Shown here in pieces: positions 17,762-25,115 of a stretch of DNA of 50,695 bases; the first letter of the stretch is position 1, and every line of letters starts with the position of its first letter. The stretch comes from Flaviaestuariibacter flavus. GTDB taxonomy: Bacteria; Bacteroidota; Bacteroidia; Chitinophagales; Chitinophagaceae. The stretch lies in contig NZ_SJZI01000004.1 in NCBI RefSeq assembly GCF_004337505.1, forward strand, positions 69,745 to 120,439. Reading direction: 5' to 3'. Under the pieces are notes generated by a model. It had not been told where the DNA came from, ran no database searches, and saw nothing but the letters and a program-made list of their open reading frames with translations. The position numbers and the translations under genes are program-made.

Positions 17762-18628
17762 ATGCTTAAGTCATTGACGGTCGCCCTGACCGCCCTCCTT
17801 CTTTTTGCGGCCTGTACGCGCCGCGACACTACCGATCCCTGGAATACGCCGGCCCTGGCTGCCGACAGCCTGTTCAACCTGGCTTATGATTCCGATACGG
17901 CACAAAAACTCGATCTCTACCTGCCGCAGGGCCGCTCCGCTGACAGCACGCCCCTGCTCATCGTGATCCACGGTGGTGCCTGGATGTCGGGCGACAAGCG
18001 CGACATGACGCCTTGGGTGCAGGTAATGCGGCAGCGCCTCCCCGGCTGGGCCATCGCCAACACCAATTACCGCCTGGCCTCCGCTACGCCGCCGTACAAC
18101 TTCTTCCCGGCCCAGGAAACCGACCTGCAGCTGGCCGTGAAATACCTCTACGACCGCCGCATGCAGCATCATTATTCCGACCGCATCGTACTCCTCGGCT
18201 ACAGCTCCGGCGGCCAGCTGGCATTGCTGCACAGCTATAAGCGCTTCGACCCGGTAGGCATCAAGGCTGCCGTTGCGCTCTCCGGCCCGAGCGATATGGC
18301 CGACCTGTACCAGTACCAACCCATCAACGTCCAGTACGGAATGCAACTCCTCATGGGCGGCACACCCACGAGCAACCCCACGCTCTATGCCCAATCCAGC
18401 GCCAAGACCTACGTGGCGTCGCACGTTCCGCAGACCTTCCTGGTGCAGGGCGGGCTGGATTCGGTAGTGCCTTACACTCAGACAGCAGCGCTCCAGGCAC
18501 AGCTGCAAAGCGCCGGCGTCCGGAACAGCTATATCTTCTACCCCAACGAAAAGCACGTGTATAACGATTCGACGCTTTATAAAGTGATTGATACCGCCAG
18601 CCACTGGCTGCAGCGCTACGTTCACTAA
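17762..18628 (+). CDS. lipoprotein alpha/beta-hydrolase (esterase), copy 2
   Basis: A 288-residue paralogue of the preceding esterase. It has a lipobox FAAC (Cys19), the shared RLDVYLP-like strand (KLDLYLPQGR), oxyanion motif HGGAW, nucleophile elbow GYSSGG near residue 145, acid Asp in GGLDSVVP near residue 239 and a C-terminal His in NEKHVY. Both paralogues keep the triad, so both should be active lipid-anchored esterases, with different loops around the nucleophile (GASAG against GYSSGG) that suggest different substrates. A promoter-like TAATTT lies in the AT-rich 84 nt upstream. The 3' end is followed by a terminator that overlaps the start of the next gene. Confidence 0.9.
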   Translation: MLKSLTVALTALLLFAACTRRDTTDPWNTPALAADSLFNLAYDSDTAQKLDLYLPQGRSADSTPLLIVIHGGAWMSGDKRDMTPWVQVMRQRLPGWAIANTNYRLASATPPYNFFPAQETDLQLAVKYLYDRRMQHHYSDRIVLLGYSSGGQLALLHSYKRFDPVGIKAAVALSGPSDMADLYQYQPINVQYGMQLLMGGTPTSNPTLYAQSSAKTYVASHVPQTFLVQGGLDSVVPYTQTAALQAQLQSAGVRNSYIFYPNEKHVYNDSTLYKVIDTASHWLQRYVH

Positions 18629-18647
18629 GGTTTATGGAATCCAGCGG

Positions 18648-18690
18648 GTGCCGGCATCAGGGTTAAAAACGACCCGATGCCGGCACTTTT
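18648..18690 (+). terminator. intrinsic terminator containing the next start codon
   Basis: GTGCCGGCATC (18648-18658) pairs perfectly with GATGCCGGCAC (18676-18686), GGG/CCC adds pairs inside, and TTTT follows. The 3' arm contains the ATG of the DUF4846 gene (18677-18679), so terminator folding and translation start compete. Confidence 0.75.
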
Positions 18691-19537
18691 CGTTTCGTTT
18701 GTTCCTGGGACGCTGCTCTTCCTGCTCACCGGGCTGACAACAGCCGGCGGGCAGCAGCCGCGATTCAGTCCGCAACAAAAGACCGTATACGCTACTATTG
18801 CCCCGTCAGAAAACACGGTTGCCACACGCTTTCCACCCCCGGAAGGCTTCCGCCGGCTCCCCGTAGCCCCGGGAAGTTTTGCCGGATACCTGCGCGGCCT
18901 TCCCCTGAAGCCCTACGGCGCTGCCGTGCACTACTTCGACGGGCGCACAAAACCCCGGACAGTGCATGTGGCGGTGATTGACCTCGACGTGGGCACCCGC
19001 GACCTGCAGCAGTGTGCCGACGCCGTGATGCGCCTCCGTGCCGAATGGCTCTATGCACAGGGCCGGAAATCGGAGATTGCCTTCCGGCTGACCGATGGGC
19101 GCCTTGTTGCCTACAGCAACTGGATGCAAGGCAAACGCCTCCGGGTGCGCGGCAACAGCAGCAGCTGGTTCGCAGGCGCGCCCGCCGGCGACACCTACGC
19201 TTCCTTCCGTCAATACCTCGACTTTGTGTTTACCTATGCCGGCACCCTGTCGCTCGAAAAAAGCCTGCGGCCAAAGCCGGCCGCCGATATCTCGATCGGT
19301 GATGTGTTTATCCGAGGGGGCTCACCCGGCCATGCGGTCATCGTGCTCGACGTAGTGGTGAACAGCCGCGGCGAGCGGCGCTTCCTGCTGGCGCAGAGCT
19401 ATATGCCGGCGCAGGAGATCCACATCCTGAAGAATGAAGCGGCACCCGAATGGAGTCCCTGGTACAGCAACCGCATCGGGAAAATCCTGGAAACACCGGA
19501 GTGGGATTTCGCGGCGGAGGAGCTGCGCACCTGGTAG
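18677..19537 (+). CDS. DUF4846 domain-containing secreted protein
   Basis: A 286-residue protein with a signal peptide (residues about 1-26, LFVSFVPGTLLFLLTGL). The mature part matches the DUF4846 pattern: RFPPPEGFRRLPV at its start, GSFAGYLRGLPLKP, the long middle with QQCADAVMRLRAEWLY, and the C-terminal ISIGDVFIRGGSPGHAVIVLD, where Asp, Gly-His and Asp resemble an NlpC/P60-like or transglutaminase-like core. Biochemical function is not established. The start ATG lies inside the terminator of the preceding gene; no alternative ATG, GTG or TTG is available nearby and the signal peptide supports this start. The gene ends before a GATGTC-type inverted repeat. Confidence 0.85.
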   Translation: MPALFVSFVPGTLLFLLTGLTTAGGQQPRFSPQQKTVYATIAPSENTVATRFPPPEGFRRLPVAPGSFAGYLRGLPLKPYGAAVHYFDGRTKPRTVHVAVIDLDVGTRDLQQCADAVMRLRAEWLYAQGRKSEIAFRLTDGRLVAYSNWMQGKRLRVRGNSSSWFAGAPAGDTYASFRQYLDFVFTYAGTLSLEKSLRPKPAADISIGDVFIRGGSPGHAVIVLDVVVNSRGERRFLLAQSYMPAQEIHILKNEAAPEWSPWYSNRIGKILETPEWDFAAEELRTW

Positions 19538-19554
19538 GAAAAATTTCCTGCTGT

Positions 19555-19639
19555 TCGATGTCTGATGTCTGATATGTAAGACATCAGCAGCTCCGCCATT
19601 CGACAAACAAATCGGACATCCGACATCAGACATCTGACA
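19555..19639. repeat. inverted tandem-word element, GATGTC family (copy 2)
   Basis: Left arm 19555-19577 (TCGATGTCTGATGTCTGAT...) and right arm 19611-19639 (...CCGACATCAGACATCTGACA) are reverse complements with a few mismatches. The same words make up the element before aspS. Here too the right arm ends a few bases before the next gene's -7 box. Confidence 0.75.
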
Positions 19640-19645
19640 TTTTCC

Positions 19646-19652
19646 TAATTTG
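19646..19652 (+). promoter_or_regulatory. -7 box of rarA
   Basis: TAATTTG is one base short of TAnnTTTG and ends 4 nt before the rarA ATG, so the transcript would be leaderless. No -33 element was found. Confidence 0.4.
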
Positions 19653-19656
19653 GCGC

Positions 19657-20922
19657 ATGACCACGGCACCCTTAGCAGAACGCATGCGGCCTGCGTCGCT
19701 CGAAGAGCTGGCGGGCCAGCAGCACCTCACCGGTGATGGCTCCATCCTGCGAACGGCCCTCCGCCAGGGAAAGATCCCGTCGATGATCCTTTGGGGGCCG
19801 CCCGGCACCGGAAAGACCACGATCGCACATATCATCGCCAACACGCTAAGCGTTCCCTTCTTTACCCTCAGCGCCATCAGCGCCGGGGTAAAAGAGGTGC
19901 GCGAAGTAATTGCGCAGGCACAAAAGCTCACCGGCGCCGTGCTTTTCATAGATGAGATCCACCGCTTCAACAAGAGCCAGCAGGACGCCTTGCTGGGCGC
20001 CGTGGAAAAGGGCACGGTGACGCTTATCGGCGCCACAACCGAAAACCCCTCCTTTGAAGTGAACAGCGCCTTGCTTAGCCGCTGCCAGGTGTATGTGCTG
20101 AAGCCGCTTTCAGCCGAAGAACTGGAGACGCTGCTCCGCTCGGCCATGGAGCGCGACGAGTGGTTGAAAGAAAAAACGATCGAGCTGCGGGAAACCGAGG
20201 CCCTGCTGACCATTTCGGGCGGAGACGCGCGCAAGCTGCTCAACCTATTCGAGCTGGTGGTGGATGCGCTTTCGGGTGAAACGCCGATCGTGATTACCGA
20301 CGCCGCGGTGATGGAGGTGGCCCAGCAGCGTATTGCGCTTTACGACAAGAGCGGTGAGCAGCACTATGATATCATTTCGGCATTCATCAAAAGCATGCGC
20401 GGCTCTGACCCTAACGGCGCCATCTACTGGCTGGCGCGGATGGTGGAAGGCGGCGAGGACGTGAAGTTCATCGCCCGCCGCATGGTGATCTTCGCCTCCG
20501 AAGACATCGGCAACGCCAACCCAACCGCCCTCGTGCTGGCCAATGCCTGCTTCGATGCCGTAAACAAAATCGGCTACCCCGAGTCGCGCATCATCCTGGC
20601 GCAGTGCTGCACCTACCTTGCCTCCTCGCACAAGAGCAACGCCTCTTATATGGCTATCGAAGACGCCATCTGGACCGTGCAGGACAAGGGCGACCTGCCC
20701 GTGCCGCTCCACGTGCGCAATGCGCCCACCGGGCTTATGAAGCGCATGGGCTATGGCAAGAATTACAAGTATGCCCACGACTTTGAAGGCAATTTTGCCG
20801 AGCAGGAATTTCTTCCCGATGAAATAAAGGGAACGGCCTTTTACACGCCGGGCAAGACGCCGCGGGAGGAGGAGCTCAGGAAGTTTTTAAAGAGCCGGTG
20901 GGGGGATAAATACGGGTATTAA
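19657..20922 (+). CDS. rarA: replication-associated recombination protein A (AAA+ ATPase)
   Basis: A 421-residue RarA/MgsA/WRNIP1-family AAA+ ATPase that acts at stalled replication forks as a tetramer and interacts with SSB. The N-terminus PLAERMRPASLEELAGQQHL is diagnostic. Walker A GPPGTGKT is at residues 47-54, Walker B LFIDEIHRF at 96-104, sensor 1 near GATTENPSF, and the arginine-finger region SRCQVYVL follows. The C-terminal half holds the oligomerisation helices (GSDPNGAIYWLARMVEGGEDVKFIARR). Length and motifs are canonical. It ends 14 bases before the convergent neighbour's stop, and no terminator is visible in that gap. Confidence 0.96.
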   Translation: MTTAPLAERMRPASLEELAGQQHLTGDGSILRTALRQGKIPSMILWGPPGTGKTTIAHIIANTLSVPFFTLSAISAGVKEVREVIAQAQKLTGAVLFIDEIHRFNKSQQDALLGAVEKGTVTLIGATTENPSFEVNSALLSRCQVYVLKPLSAEELETLLRSAMERDEWLKEKTIELRETEALLTISGGDARKLLNLFELVVDALSGETPIVITDAAVMEVAQQRIALYDKSGEQHYDIISAFIKSMRGSDPNGAIYWLARMVEGGEDVKFIARRMVIFASEDIGNANPTALVLANACFDAVNKIGYPESRIILAQCCTYLASSHKSNASYMAIEDAIWTVQDKGDLPVPLHVRNAPTGLMKRMGYGKNYKYAHDFEGNFAEQEFLPDEIKGTAFYTPGKTPREEELRKFLKSRWGDKYGY

Positions 20923-20936
20923 TATGGCGCGAGCCG

Positions 20937-21521
20937 CTAATTGCCCGCTGCATTATACAGTGCGATATATCTGCGGATTGTCTTTTCGTTGTTGCTTTCT
21001 TCCGCAAGGAATTTGTCGGCGAGCTCTCTTCTATCACTCATCATCGCCGCAAGGTCCTTCCGCTGTTGCTTGCGCGGTACAAAGAGGCCGGTTTGGCCTA
21101 CAAGCGTAACCACGCCCGGTTCTTTTTCCGCATACCACCAGTACCGGGTGCCGCCCCCGGTCATCATCATCGGACCGTTTCCTCCAGCGGGCATCATCGT
21201 GCCCGGCGTGCGACTGGAGCGCTCATAGAGATTGATGCGCCCGTCTTCAATGCGGCGAAGGAACATAACCGACCCGTCCTCCGGGGATTTCACTGCATAA
21301 AGTACGGTGAACTCTTCCGACCAATCGCTTTTGTACCAGATCTTTCGAACATCTTCCGGTGGTAAATCACGCTTCTCCTTCTCCTGCTTCACCCGCACGA
21401 AATCGCCCCGGATCAATATGCGGCCGAATACGGTATCGCCCTTGTTTGTGATCAGGTACTCGTATTGCTGCGTAAACGCAGGCACCGGTAAAAAAAGCAA
21501 TAGCGCCAAGAGCAGTCTCAT
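20937..21521 (-). CDS. secreted hypothetical protein
   Basis: A 194-residue protein with a signal peptide (MRLLLALLLFLPVPAFTQQ). The first mature part, YEYLITNKGDTVFGRI, is a pattern common in secreted Bacteroidota proteins of unknown function (a strand carrying KGDTLxGxI). The middle has a Met/Gly-rich loop (GGNGPMMMTGGG) and the C-terminus is helical (residues 150-190, RKDLAAMMSDRRELADKFLAEE). It probably acts in the periplasm or outer membrane. It is 53 nt downstream of the DUF2628 gene on the same strand and may be cotranscribed with it. I recognise no family with a known role. Confidence 0.75.
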   Translation of the reverse strand: MRLLLALLLFLPVPAFTQQYEYLITNKGDTVFGRILIRGDFVRVKQEKEKRDLPPEDVRKIWYKSDWSEEFTVLYAVKSPEDGSVMFLRRIEDGRINLYERSSRTPGTMMPAGGNGPMMMTGGGTRYWWYAEKEPGVVTLVGQTGLFVPRKQQRKDLAAMMSDRRELADKFLAEESNNEKTIRRYIALYNAAGN

Positions 21522-21574
21522 GAAAAATTATTATTCAGTTATGAGCGACCTGCAGCCGTTCGATGAAAGCCCGA

Positions 21575-22078
21575 TCAATATTCTGTATTCATGCGGCTGT
21601 AGATAATGATCGCCGTGATGACCAGCACGATCGGCAGCAAAAACCAGTAGCTGATGCCGCCTTTTCGCGCCAGTCGTTCGGAGGCCGATACCGCATCAAG
21701 TTCCTGCACCGACGCAACCACGCGCTTTGCCTTTCGCAGGTAAAACATATTGGCAAGAAACCCGGTAGCGGTCCAGACAGCGAGGTTGAACAGCCAGGAG
21801 ACTGCGCGCCCGCCCCCTTCCGGGAAAAGCGCATCCAGAATCAGTTCCTCAAGGATGCTTTCCACCACAAGCAGTCCGATCAACACGATCGCCTCCAGGT
21901 AAAGCTTCCGGTAGAGGAACCAGAAGAATCCGAATAAGAAGGCATAGCCGTTGAAGATGTATCGCTCACCGCGCTGATAGCGCTCCAGGCGATTGAGGTA
22001 GTAGCGGCTGTCTTTACCGAAAAAGTTTTCGTAAGCGGCGTATTCAGAAATAGTAGGGGTGATGACTGCAGCAGGCAT
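21575..22078 (-). CDS. DUF2628 family membrane protein
   Basis: A 167-residue protein. A short soluble N-terminus (FFGKDSRYYLNRLERYQRG) precedes the DUF2628 signature FLFGFFWFLYRKLYLEA (about residues 47-63), followed by three or four membrane helices, the last one C-terminal (YWFLLPIVLVITAIIIYS). Members are small inner-membrane proteins of unknown function. The start is preceded on the minus strand by TATCTTGG, a near -7 box. It is divergent from the M28 peptidase, and the 114-bp region between them contains the interleaved inverted repeats described separately. Confidence 0.8.
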   Translation of the reverse strand: MPAAVITPTISEYAAYENFFGKDSRYYLNRLERYQRGERYIFNGYAFLFGFFWFLYRKLYLEAIVLIGLLVVESILEELILDALFPEGGGRAVSWLFNLAVWTATGFLANMFYLRKAKRVVASVQELDAVSASERLARKGGISYWFLLPIVLVITAIIIYSRMNTEY

Positions 22079-22142
22079 AGAACACCAAGATAAGCATTCA
22101 GCTTGTTTTGGAGCATGGCCTGTAGGTATTACTACGGAAAAC

Positions 22143-22189
22143 GTGCAGCCGGTAGTTACTTTCCTATCTTAGGAGCTGCACAACTACCG
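22143..22189 (+). promoter_or_regulatory. pseudoknot-like interleaved repeats before the M28 peptidase start
   Basis: GTGCAGC (22143-22149) pairs with GCTGCAC (22175-22181), and the adjacent CGGTAGTT (22150-22157) pairs with AACTACCG (22182-22189). The order a-b-a'-b' is that of an H-type pseudoknot. The loop contains its own hairpin TCCTA-TCT-TAGGA (22162-22174). The element ends 3 nt before the ATG at 22193. TATCTTAG (22165-22172) could also be a -7 box. Confidence 0.55.
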
Positions 22190-22192
22190 CAC

Positions 22193-23545
22193 ATGAGACT
22201 GAACATCCTATCCCTTTCCGTTGCCCTTGCACTGGGCCTGTCAGCCCGCAGCCAGACCATCATCCGCCGCGATCCCGTGATCGAAGGGATGGTGAAACAG
22301 GTTTCGGCCGACTCGCTCCGCGCCTATGTCAATACGCTTGTATCGTTTGGCACCCGCCATACCATGAGCAGCACCAGCGACAAAAAGCGCGGCATCGGTG
22401 CCGCCCGCGGGTGGGTGGTACAGAAGTTCAATGAGTTTGCCCGCAACAGCAGCGGCCGCATGAGCGCCTTCGTGGACACCACCACCCTGCAGCCCGACGG
22501 GCGCCGCGTGGATGTAGCCACCTCGCTGGGCAATGCGATGGCCGTGCTGAAAGGCACCGATCCGAATGACGATCGCGTCTACATTATCTCGGGACACCTC
22601 GACAGCCGCGTGTCTGACGTAATGAACCGGACGGCCGACGCGCCGGGCGCCAACGACGACGGCTCGGGCACCGCCGCGGTGATCGAGTGCGCGCGGGTGA
22701 TGAGCCGCACGCCCTTTCCGGCCACCATCATCTTTGTTGCCGTTGCCGGTGAAGAGCAAAGCCTGCTCGGCTCCACCTTCCTGGCCAACAAGGCGCGCAC
22801 GGAAGGCTGGAACATCGATGCCATGCTTAACAATGATATTATGAGCTCCAACAACAGCAGCGAGACCAATATCATCGACAATACCCGCCTCCGCGTTTTC
22901 AGCGAAAGCTTTTCTACCACCGACACGGGCCGCATCCTGCAAAACATCCGCAACCTCGGGCTCGAAAACGACGGCCGCAGCCGGCAGCTGGCGCGCTATG
23001 TAAAAGAAACCGGCGAGCGTTACGTAGACAACCTCGAGGTGGTGCTCGTATACCGCAACGACCGCTTTCTGCGCGGCGGCGATCACACCCCGTTTGTGAA
23101 CAAAGGCTATGCAGCGGTGCGTCTTACGGAAATGAACGAGAACTTTCTCCACCAGCACCAGGACCTCCGCACGGTGAAGGACACCGTTTACGGCGACCTG
23201 GCGGCTTTTATGGATTTCGAATACCTGCGGAAGAACACGGCGGTAAACCTCGCCACGCTGGCCAACCTGGCGCTGGCGCCTGCCATGCCGCAGGAGGTGC
23301 GCGTGGATGTACGCAACCTCACCAACTCCACCCTCCTCAGCTGGAAGGCACCCAAAAACGGGCGGGCAGCGGGCTACTACGTGCTGGTGCGCGAAACCAC
23401 TTCGCCCGTATGGCAGCGCAAGGTCTATACAACCGACACGACCATGCGCCTCCCGATCTCGAAAGACCATTATTTCTTCGCCGTGCAGGCAGTAGATGCC
23501 GGCGGCCACGAGAGCGGTGCGGTGGTTCCGGGTGTAGGACGGTGA
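22193..23545 (+). CDS. secreted M28 family metallopeptidase with FN3-like tail
   Basis: A 450-residue protein. A signal peptide (SLSVALALGLSARSQ) precedes an M28 aminopeptidase domain. Zinc ligands and catalytic residues are all visible: HLD in SGHLDSRV, the bridging Asp in GANDDGSG, the Glu pair in VAGEEQSLLGS, Asp in LNNDIM and the last His in GGDHTPFVN. M28 enzymes release N-terminal residues with two zinc ions. Residues about 360-450 form a fibronectin-III-like domain (VDVRNLTNSTLLSWKAP...YYFFAVQAVDAGGHES). No type IX C-terminal signal is seen. I chose 22193 because the signal peptide starts there. A perfect hairpin terminator follows. Confidence 0.92.
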   Translation: MRLNILSLSVALALGLSARSQTIIRRDPVIEGMVKQVSADSLRAYVNTLVSFGTRHTMSSTSDKKRGIGAARGWVVQKFNEFARNSSGRMSAFVDTTTLQPDGRRVDVATSLGNAMAVLKGTDPNDDRVYIISGHLDSRVSDVMNRTADAPGANDDGSGTAAVIECARVMSRTPFPATIIFVAVAGEEQSLLGSTFLANKARTEGWNIDAMLNNDIMSSNNSSETNIIDNTRLRVFSESFSTTDTGRILQNIRNLGLENDGRSRQLARYVKETGERYVDNLEVVLVYRNDRFLRGGDHTPFVNKGYAAVRLTEMNENFLHQHQDLRTVKDTVYGDLAAFMDFEYLRKNTAVNLATLANLALAPAMPQEVRVDVRNLTNSTLLSWKAPKNGRAAGYYVLVRETTSPVWQRKVYTTDTTMRLPISKDHYFFAVQAVDAGGHESGAVVPGVGR

Positions 23546-23554
23546 GAGAATTTT

Positions 23555-23584
23555 TCGATGTCCGATATCTGATGTCTGATATGA
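23555..23584 (+). repeat. single GATGTC-type arm (copy 3, no partner arm)
   Basis: TCGATGTCCGATATCTGATG and the ten bases after it carry the same words as the elements before aspS and rarA, but no reverse-complement arm follows; instead the terminator hairpin begins 6 nt later. It reads as a half element. Confidence 0.6.
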
Positions 23585-23589
23585 CGCGG

Positions 23590-23628
23590 ATTAAAAGAGC
23601 GGATGCCTGTGGCATCCGCTCTTTTAAT
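23590..23628. terminator. perfect 18-bp hairpin terminator of the M28 peptidase gene
   Basis: ATTAAAAGAGCGGATGCC (23590-23607) pairs perfectly with GGCATCCGCTCTTTTAAT (23611-23628) around TGT. A- and T-runs on the two arms let it work in both directions. Confidence 0.9.
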
Positions 23629-23724
23629 ATCAGGTTCAATTTGAAGACTGTTCTAATTAATAGTAACTATTCCGGAGAGGCACCCTCTCCGACACGGAGA
23701 GGGGCCGGGGGTGAGGTTGGGTTG

Positions 23725-23753
23725 AAAAAAAGCCCCCGCTAAAAAGCGGGGGC
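23725..23753 (-). terminator. minus-strand intrinsic terminator
   Basis: GCCCCCGCT (23732-23740) and AGCGGGGGC (23745-23753) form a perfect nine-base stem around AAAA. The A-run at 23725-23731 is a T-run on the minus strand. It ends the transcript of the outer-membrane barrel gene or of an RNA encoded between them. Confidence 0.88.
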
Positions 23754-23763
23754 GATTACTTTA

Positions 23764-23977
23764 GGACCAAACTTAGGCAAGCTATGAGAATCATTGCCGG
23801 TCCGTATAACTACGGTTACGGCGGGAAGTTAAGTTCGGATGGATAGGGTGGACACCGGTAAGGAAAGCAGAGAGCCGTTAAAAAGGTCCGTCGGAAACGA
23901 GAAATCAGGGTATAGGGAACGGATTATGGCTTTTGCCAGAGGTATTGGATCTTTAAAACTTCTCTGCTGCTTACCGG
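23764..23977 (-). ncRNA. candidate structured RNA or structured 3' UTR
   Basis: Plus-strand segments CCGGTAAG plus GCAGAGA (23855-23873) face TCTCTGC plus CTTACCGG (23961-23977), a 15-bp two-part stem enclosing 87 nt. Inside it are GTCCGT/ACGGAT pairing and a TGGC-TTTT-GCCA hairpin. A second domain has GGACC (23764-23768) against GGTCC (23799-23803) with GGCAA/TTGCC nested. The minus strand is favoured because a minus-strand terminator follows at 23725-23753. It lacks the signatures of RNase P RNA, tmRNA, SRP RNA and 5S rRNA; a 6S-like RNA is possible. Confidence 0.35.
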
Positions 23978-23984
23978 GTATAAC

Positions 23985-24971
23985 TTAGAAATAAGACGGG
24001 CAACGGGTGGCCTTCATGGCGCGACGGTCGCTGTCGAGCACGTCGCCGAGGCGCCAGCCCATACGGATGATCGTGGAGAAGAAGGCATCGGTCTGCTTCG
24101 GGTTGCCACGCTGCTCACCTACGCCCGAGGAACGGCGCGACAGGGCGCTGCCCGGTGTGTAGTTCTCGCGGTTGTTCAGCTGGTTGGCCATGGCCGCCTG
24201 CTGGGGCGTGAGGTAACGCTCGAAGAGATTGGGGTCGATGTAGTCGGTGCTCACATCGTCGATGTAATCGGTGAAGGTCTTGCGGTGCATGAGCTCCAGG
24301 CCCATGAACAGGTTGTCGGTGAAGTAGAACTTGAAGCCGACGCCGAAGGGGATTTCCATCTGTGTAAGGCTGTACTCCTTACGGTCGGGATATTCGGCCA
24401 TGCCCTGGCCTTCGGTGCGCAGCGGCTTCAGGTCAACCCACACGGGCTTGCCGTCGGGGCCGTAGTACTGCGCCTGCGGGTTGAAGTGGAAAACACCAAC
24501 GCCGGCAATCGCATAGGGACGCAGCTTGCGGGCGAGGCCGTCGTAGCGCTCAAAGAACACCGTCGGCGACACCTCGAAGGCGAGGTAGCCTTCCTGGAGG
24601 TTGCTGCGGAAGTGCAGGTTGCGCAGTTTGCGCGCTTCCTCGTAACCGCCTTTGCCGTCGATATAAGCATCGTCGCCTTCCAGGCGCCCGAAGTTACCGG
24701 CAAGGCGAACGCCCAGCCATTCCCGCACATAATACTGCGCGAAGACGCCTTTGGCCATCCGAACGAGGGGGAAATTCACATCTTTTACGAAACGGGTACC
24801 GACACCGCGGTTACCACCAAGATCGCCCAGGAAGAAAAGCGGGCCGATTCCGGCGCCCACCTCGAGCCGGCCGTTAGCCAGCGTGAGGGATTGCGCCTCG
24901 GTTTTAGAAATAGAAAAAAGTACGGACAGGAGGAGCACTAGAAGGCCCTTGTGGGGTACAGTTCTTCTCAT
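23985..24971 (-). CDS. outer-membrane beta-barrel protein (DUF6089-like)
   Basis: A 328-residue protein with a signal peptide (LLVLLLSVLFSISKTEAQ). The mature part starts LEVGAGIGPLFFLGDLGGNRG, typical of Bacteroidota eight- to ten-strand barrels of the DUF6089/PorG-like group, and shows alternating aromatic strands, among them VFAQYYVREWLGVRLAGNFG and FGVGFKFYFTDNLFMGLELMHRK. A polar C-terminal part (NQLNNRENYTPGSALSRRSS) forms a long loop before the last strand. It should sit in the outer membrane; whether it is a secretion accessory like PorG or a structural barrel is unclear. A -7 box lies 36 nt upstream. Its 230-nt downstream region ends in a strong terminator and may contain a structured RNA. 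Confidence 0.82.
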   Translation of the reverse strand: MRRTVPHKGLLVLLLSVLFSISKTEAQSLTLANGRLEVGAGIGPLFFLGDLGGNRGVGTRFVKDVNFPLVRMAKGVFAQYYVREWLGVRLAGNFGRLEGDDAYIDGKGGYEEARKLRNLHFRSNLQEGYLAFEVSPTVFFERYDGLARKLRPYAIAGVGVFHFNPQAQYYGPDGKPVWVDLKPLRTEGQGMAEYPDRKEYSLTQMEIPFGVGFKFYFTDNLFMGLELMHRKTFTDYIDDVSTDYIDPNLFERYLTPQQAAMANQLNNRENYTPGSALSRRSSGVGEQRGNPKQTDAFFSTIIRMGWRLGDVLDSDRRAMKATRCPSYF

Positions 24972-25007
24972 AAGGTCGGCGTTTAGGATTTGGATTATTG
25001 GTTAATT

Positions 25008-25015
25008 CAAAATTA
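25008..25015 (-). promoter_or_regulatory. -7 box of the outer-membrane barrel gene
   Basis: On the minus strand the sequence is TAATTTTG, an exact TAnnTTTG, 36 nt upstream of the ATG. The surroundings are strongly AT-rich. No -33 element stands at the usual spacing. Confidence 0.5.
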
Positions 25016-25115
25016 CTATCTACGGATTTATTGTGTGCAGGGTTGCAAAAAATTTAAAAAAATTAAGCACAAGTACTAATAAACCCATAGTAGAAATACG
25101 AATAAAACATCGGAA

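Larger units (their letters stand above)
23629..23984. other. non-coding stretch with repeat text and a structured-RNA candidate
   Basis: No credible protein gene lies here. 23674-23722 carries CCCTCTCC-GACAC-GGAGAGGG followed by GCCGGGGGTGAGGT, wording I recognise as recurring between genes in this phylum. A minus-strand terminator lies at 23725-23753. From 23764 to 23977 the sequence is rich in complementary segments that suggest a folded RNA, described as its own feature. A 20-codon ORF at 23784-23846 (MRIIAGPYNYGYG) is present but unsupported. Confidence 0.5.

Noticed and set aside
23761..23984. RNase P RNA, tmRNA, SRP RNA or 5S rRNA
   Set aside because: I looked for their signatures (GAGGAAAGTCC, tRNA-like 3' end with CCA, GGAAG tetraloop core, 5S CCGAAC block) on both strands and found none beyond a weak GAAGTTAAG similarity to 5S.
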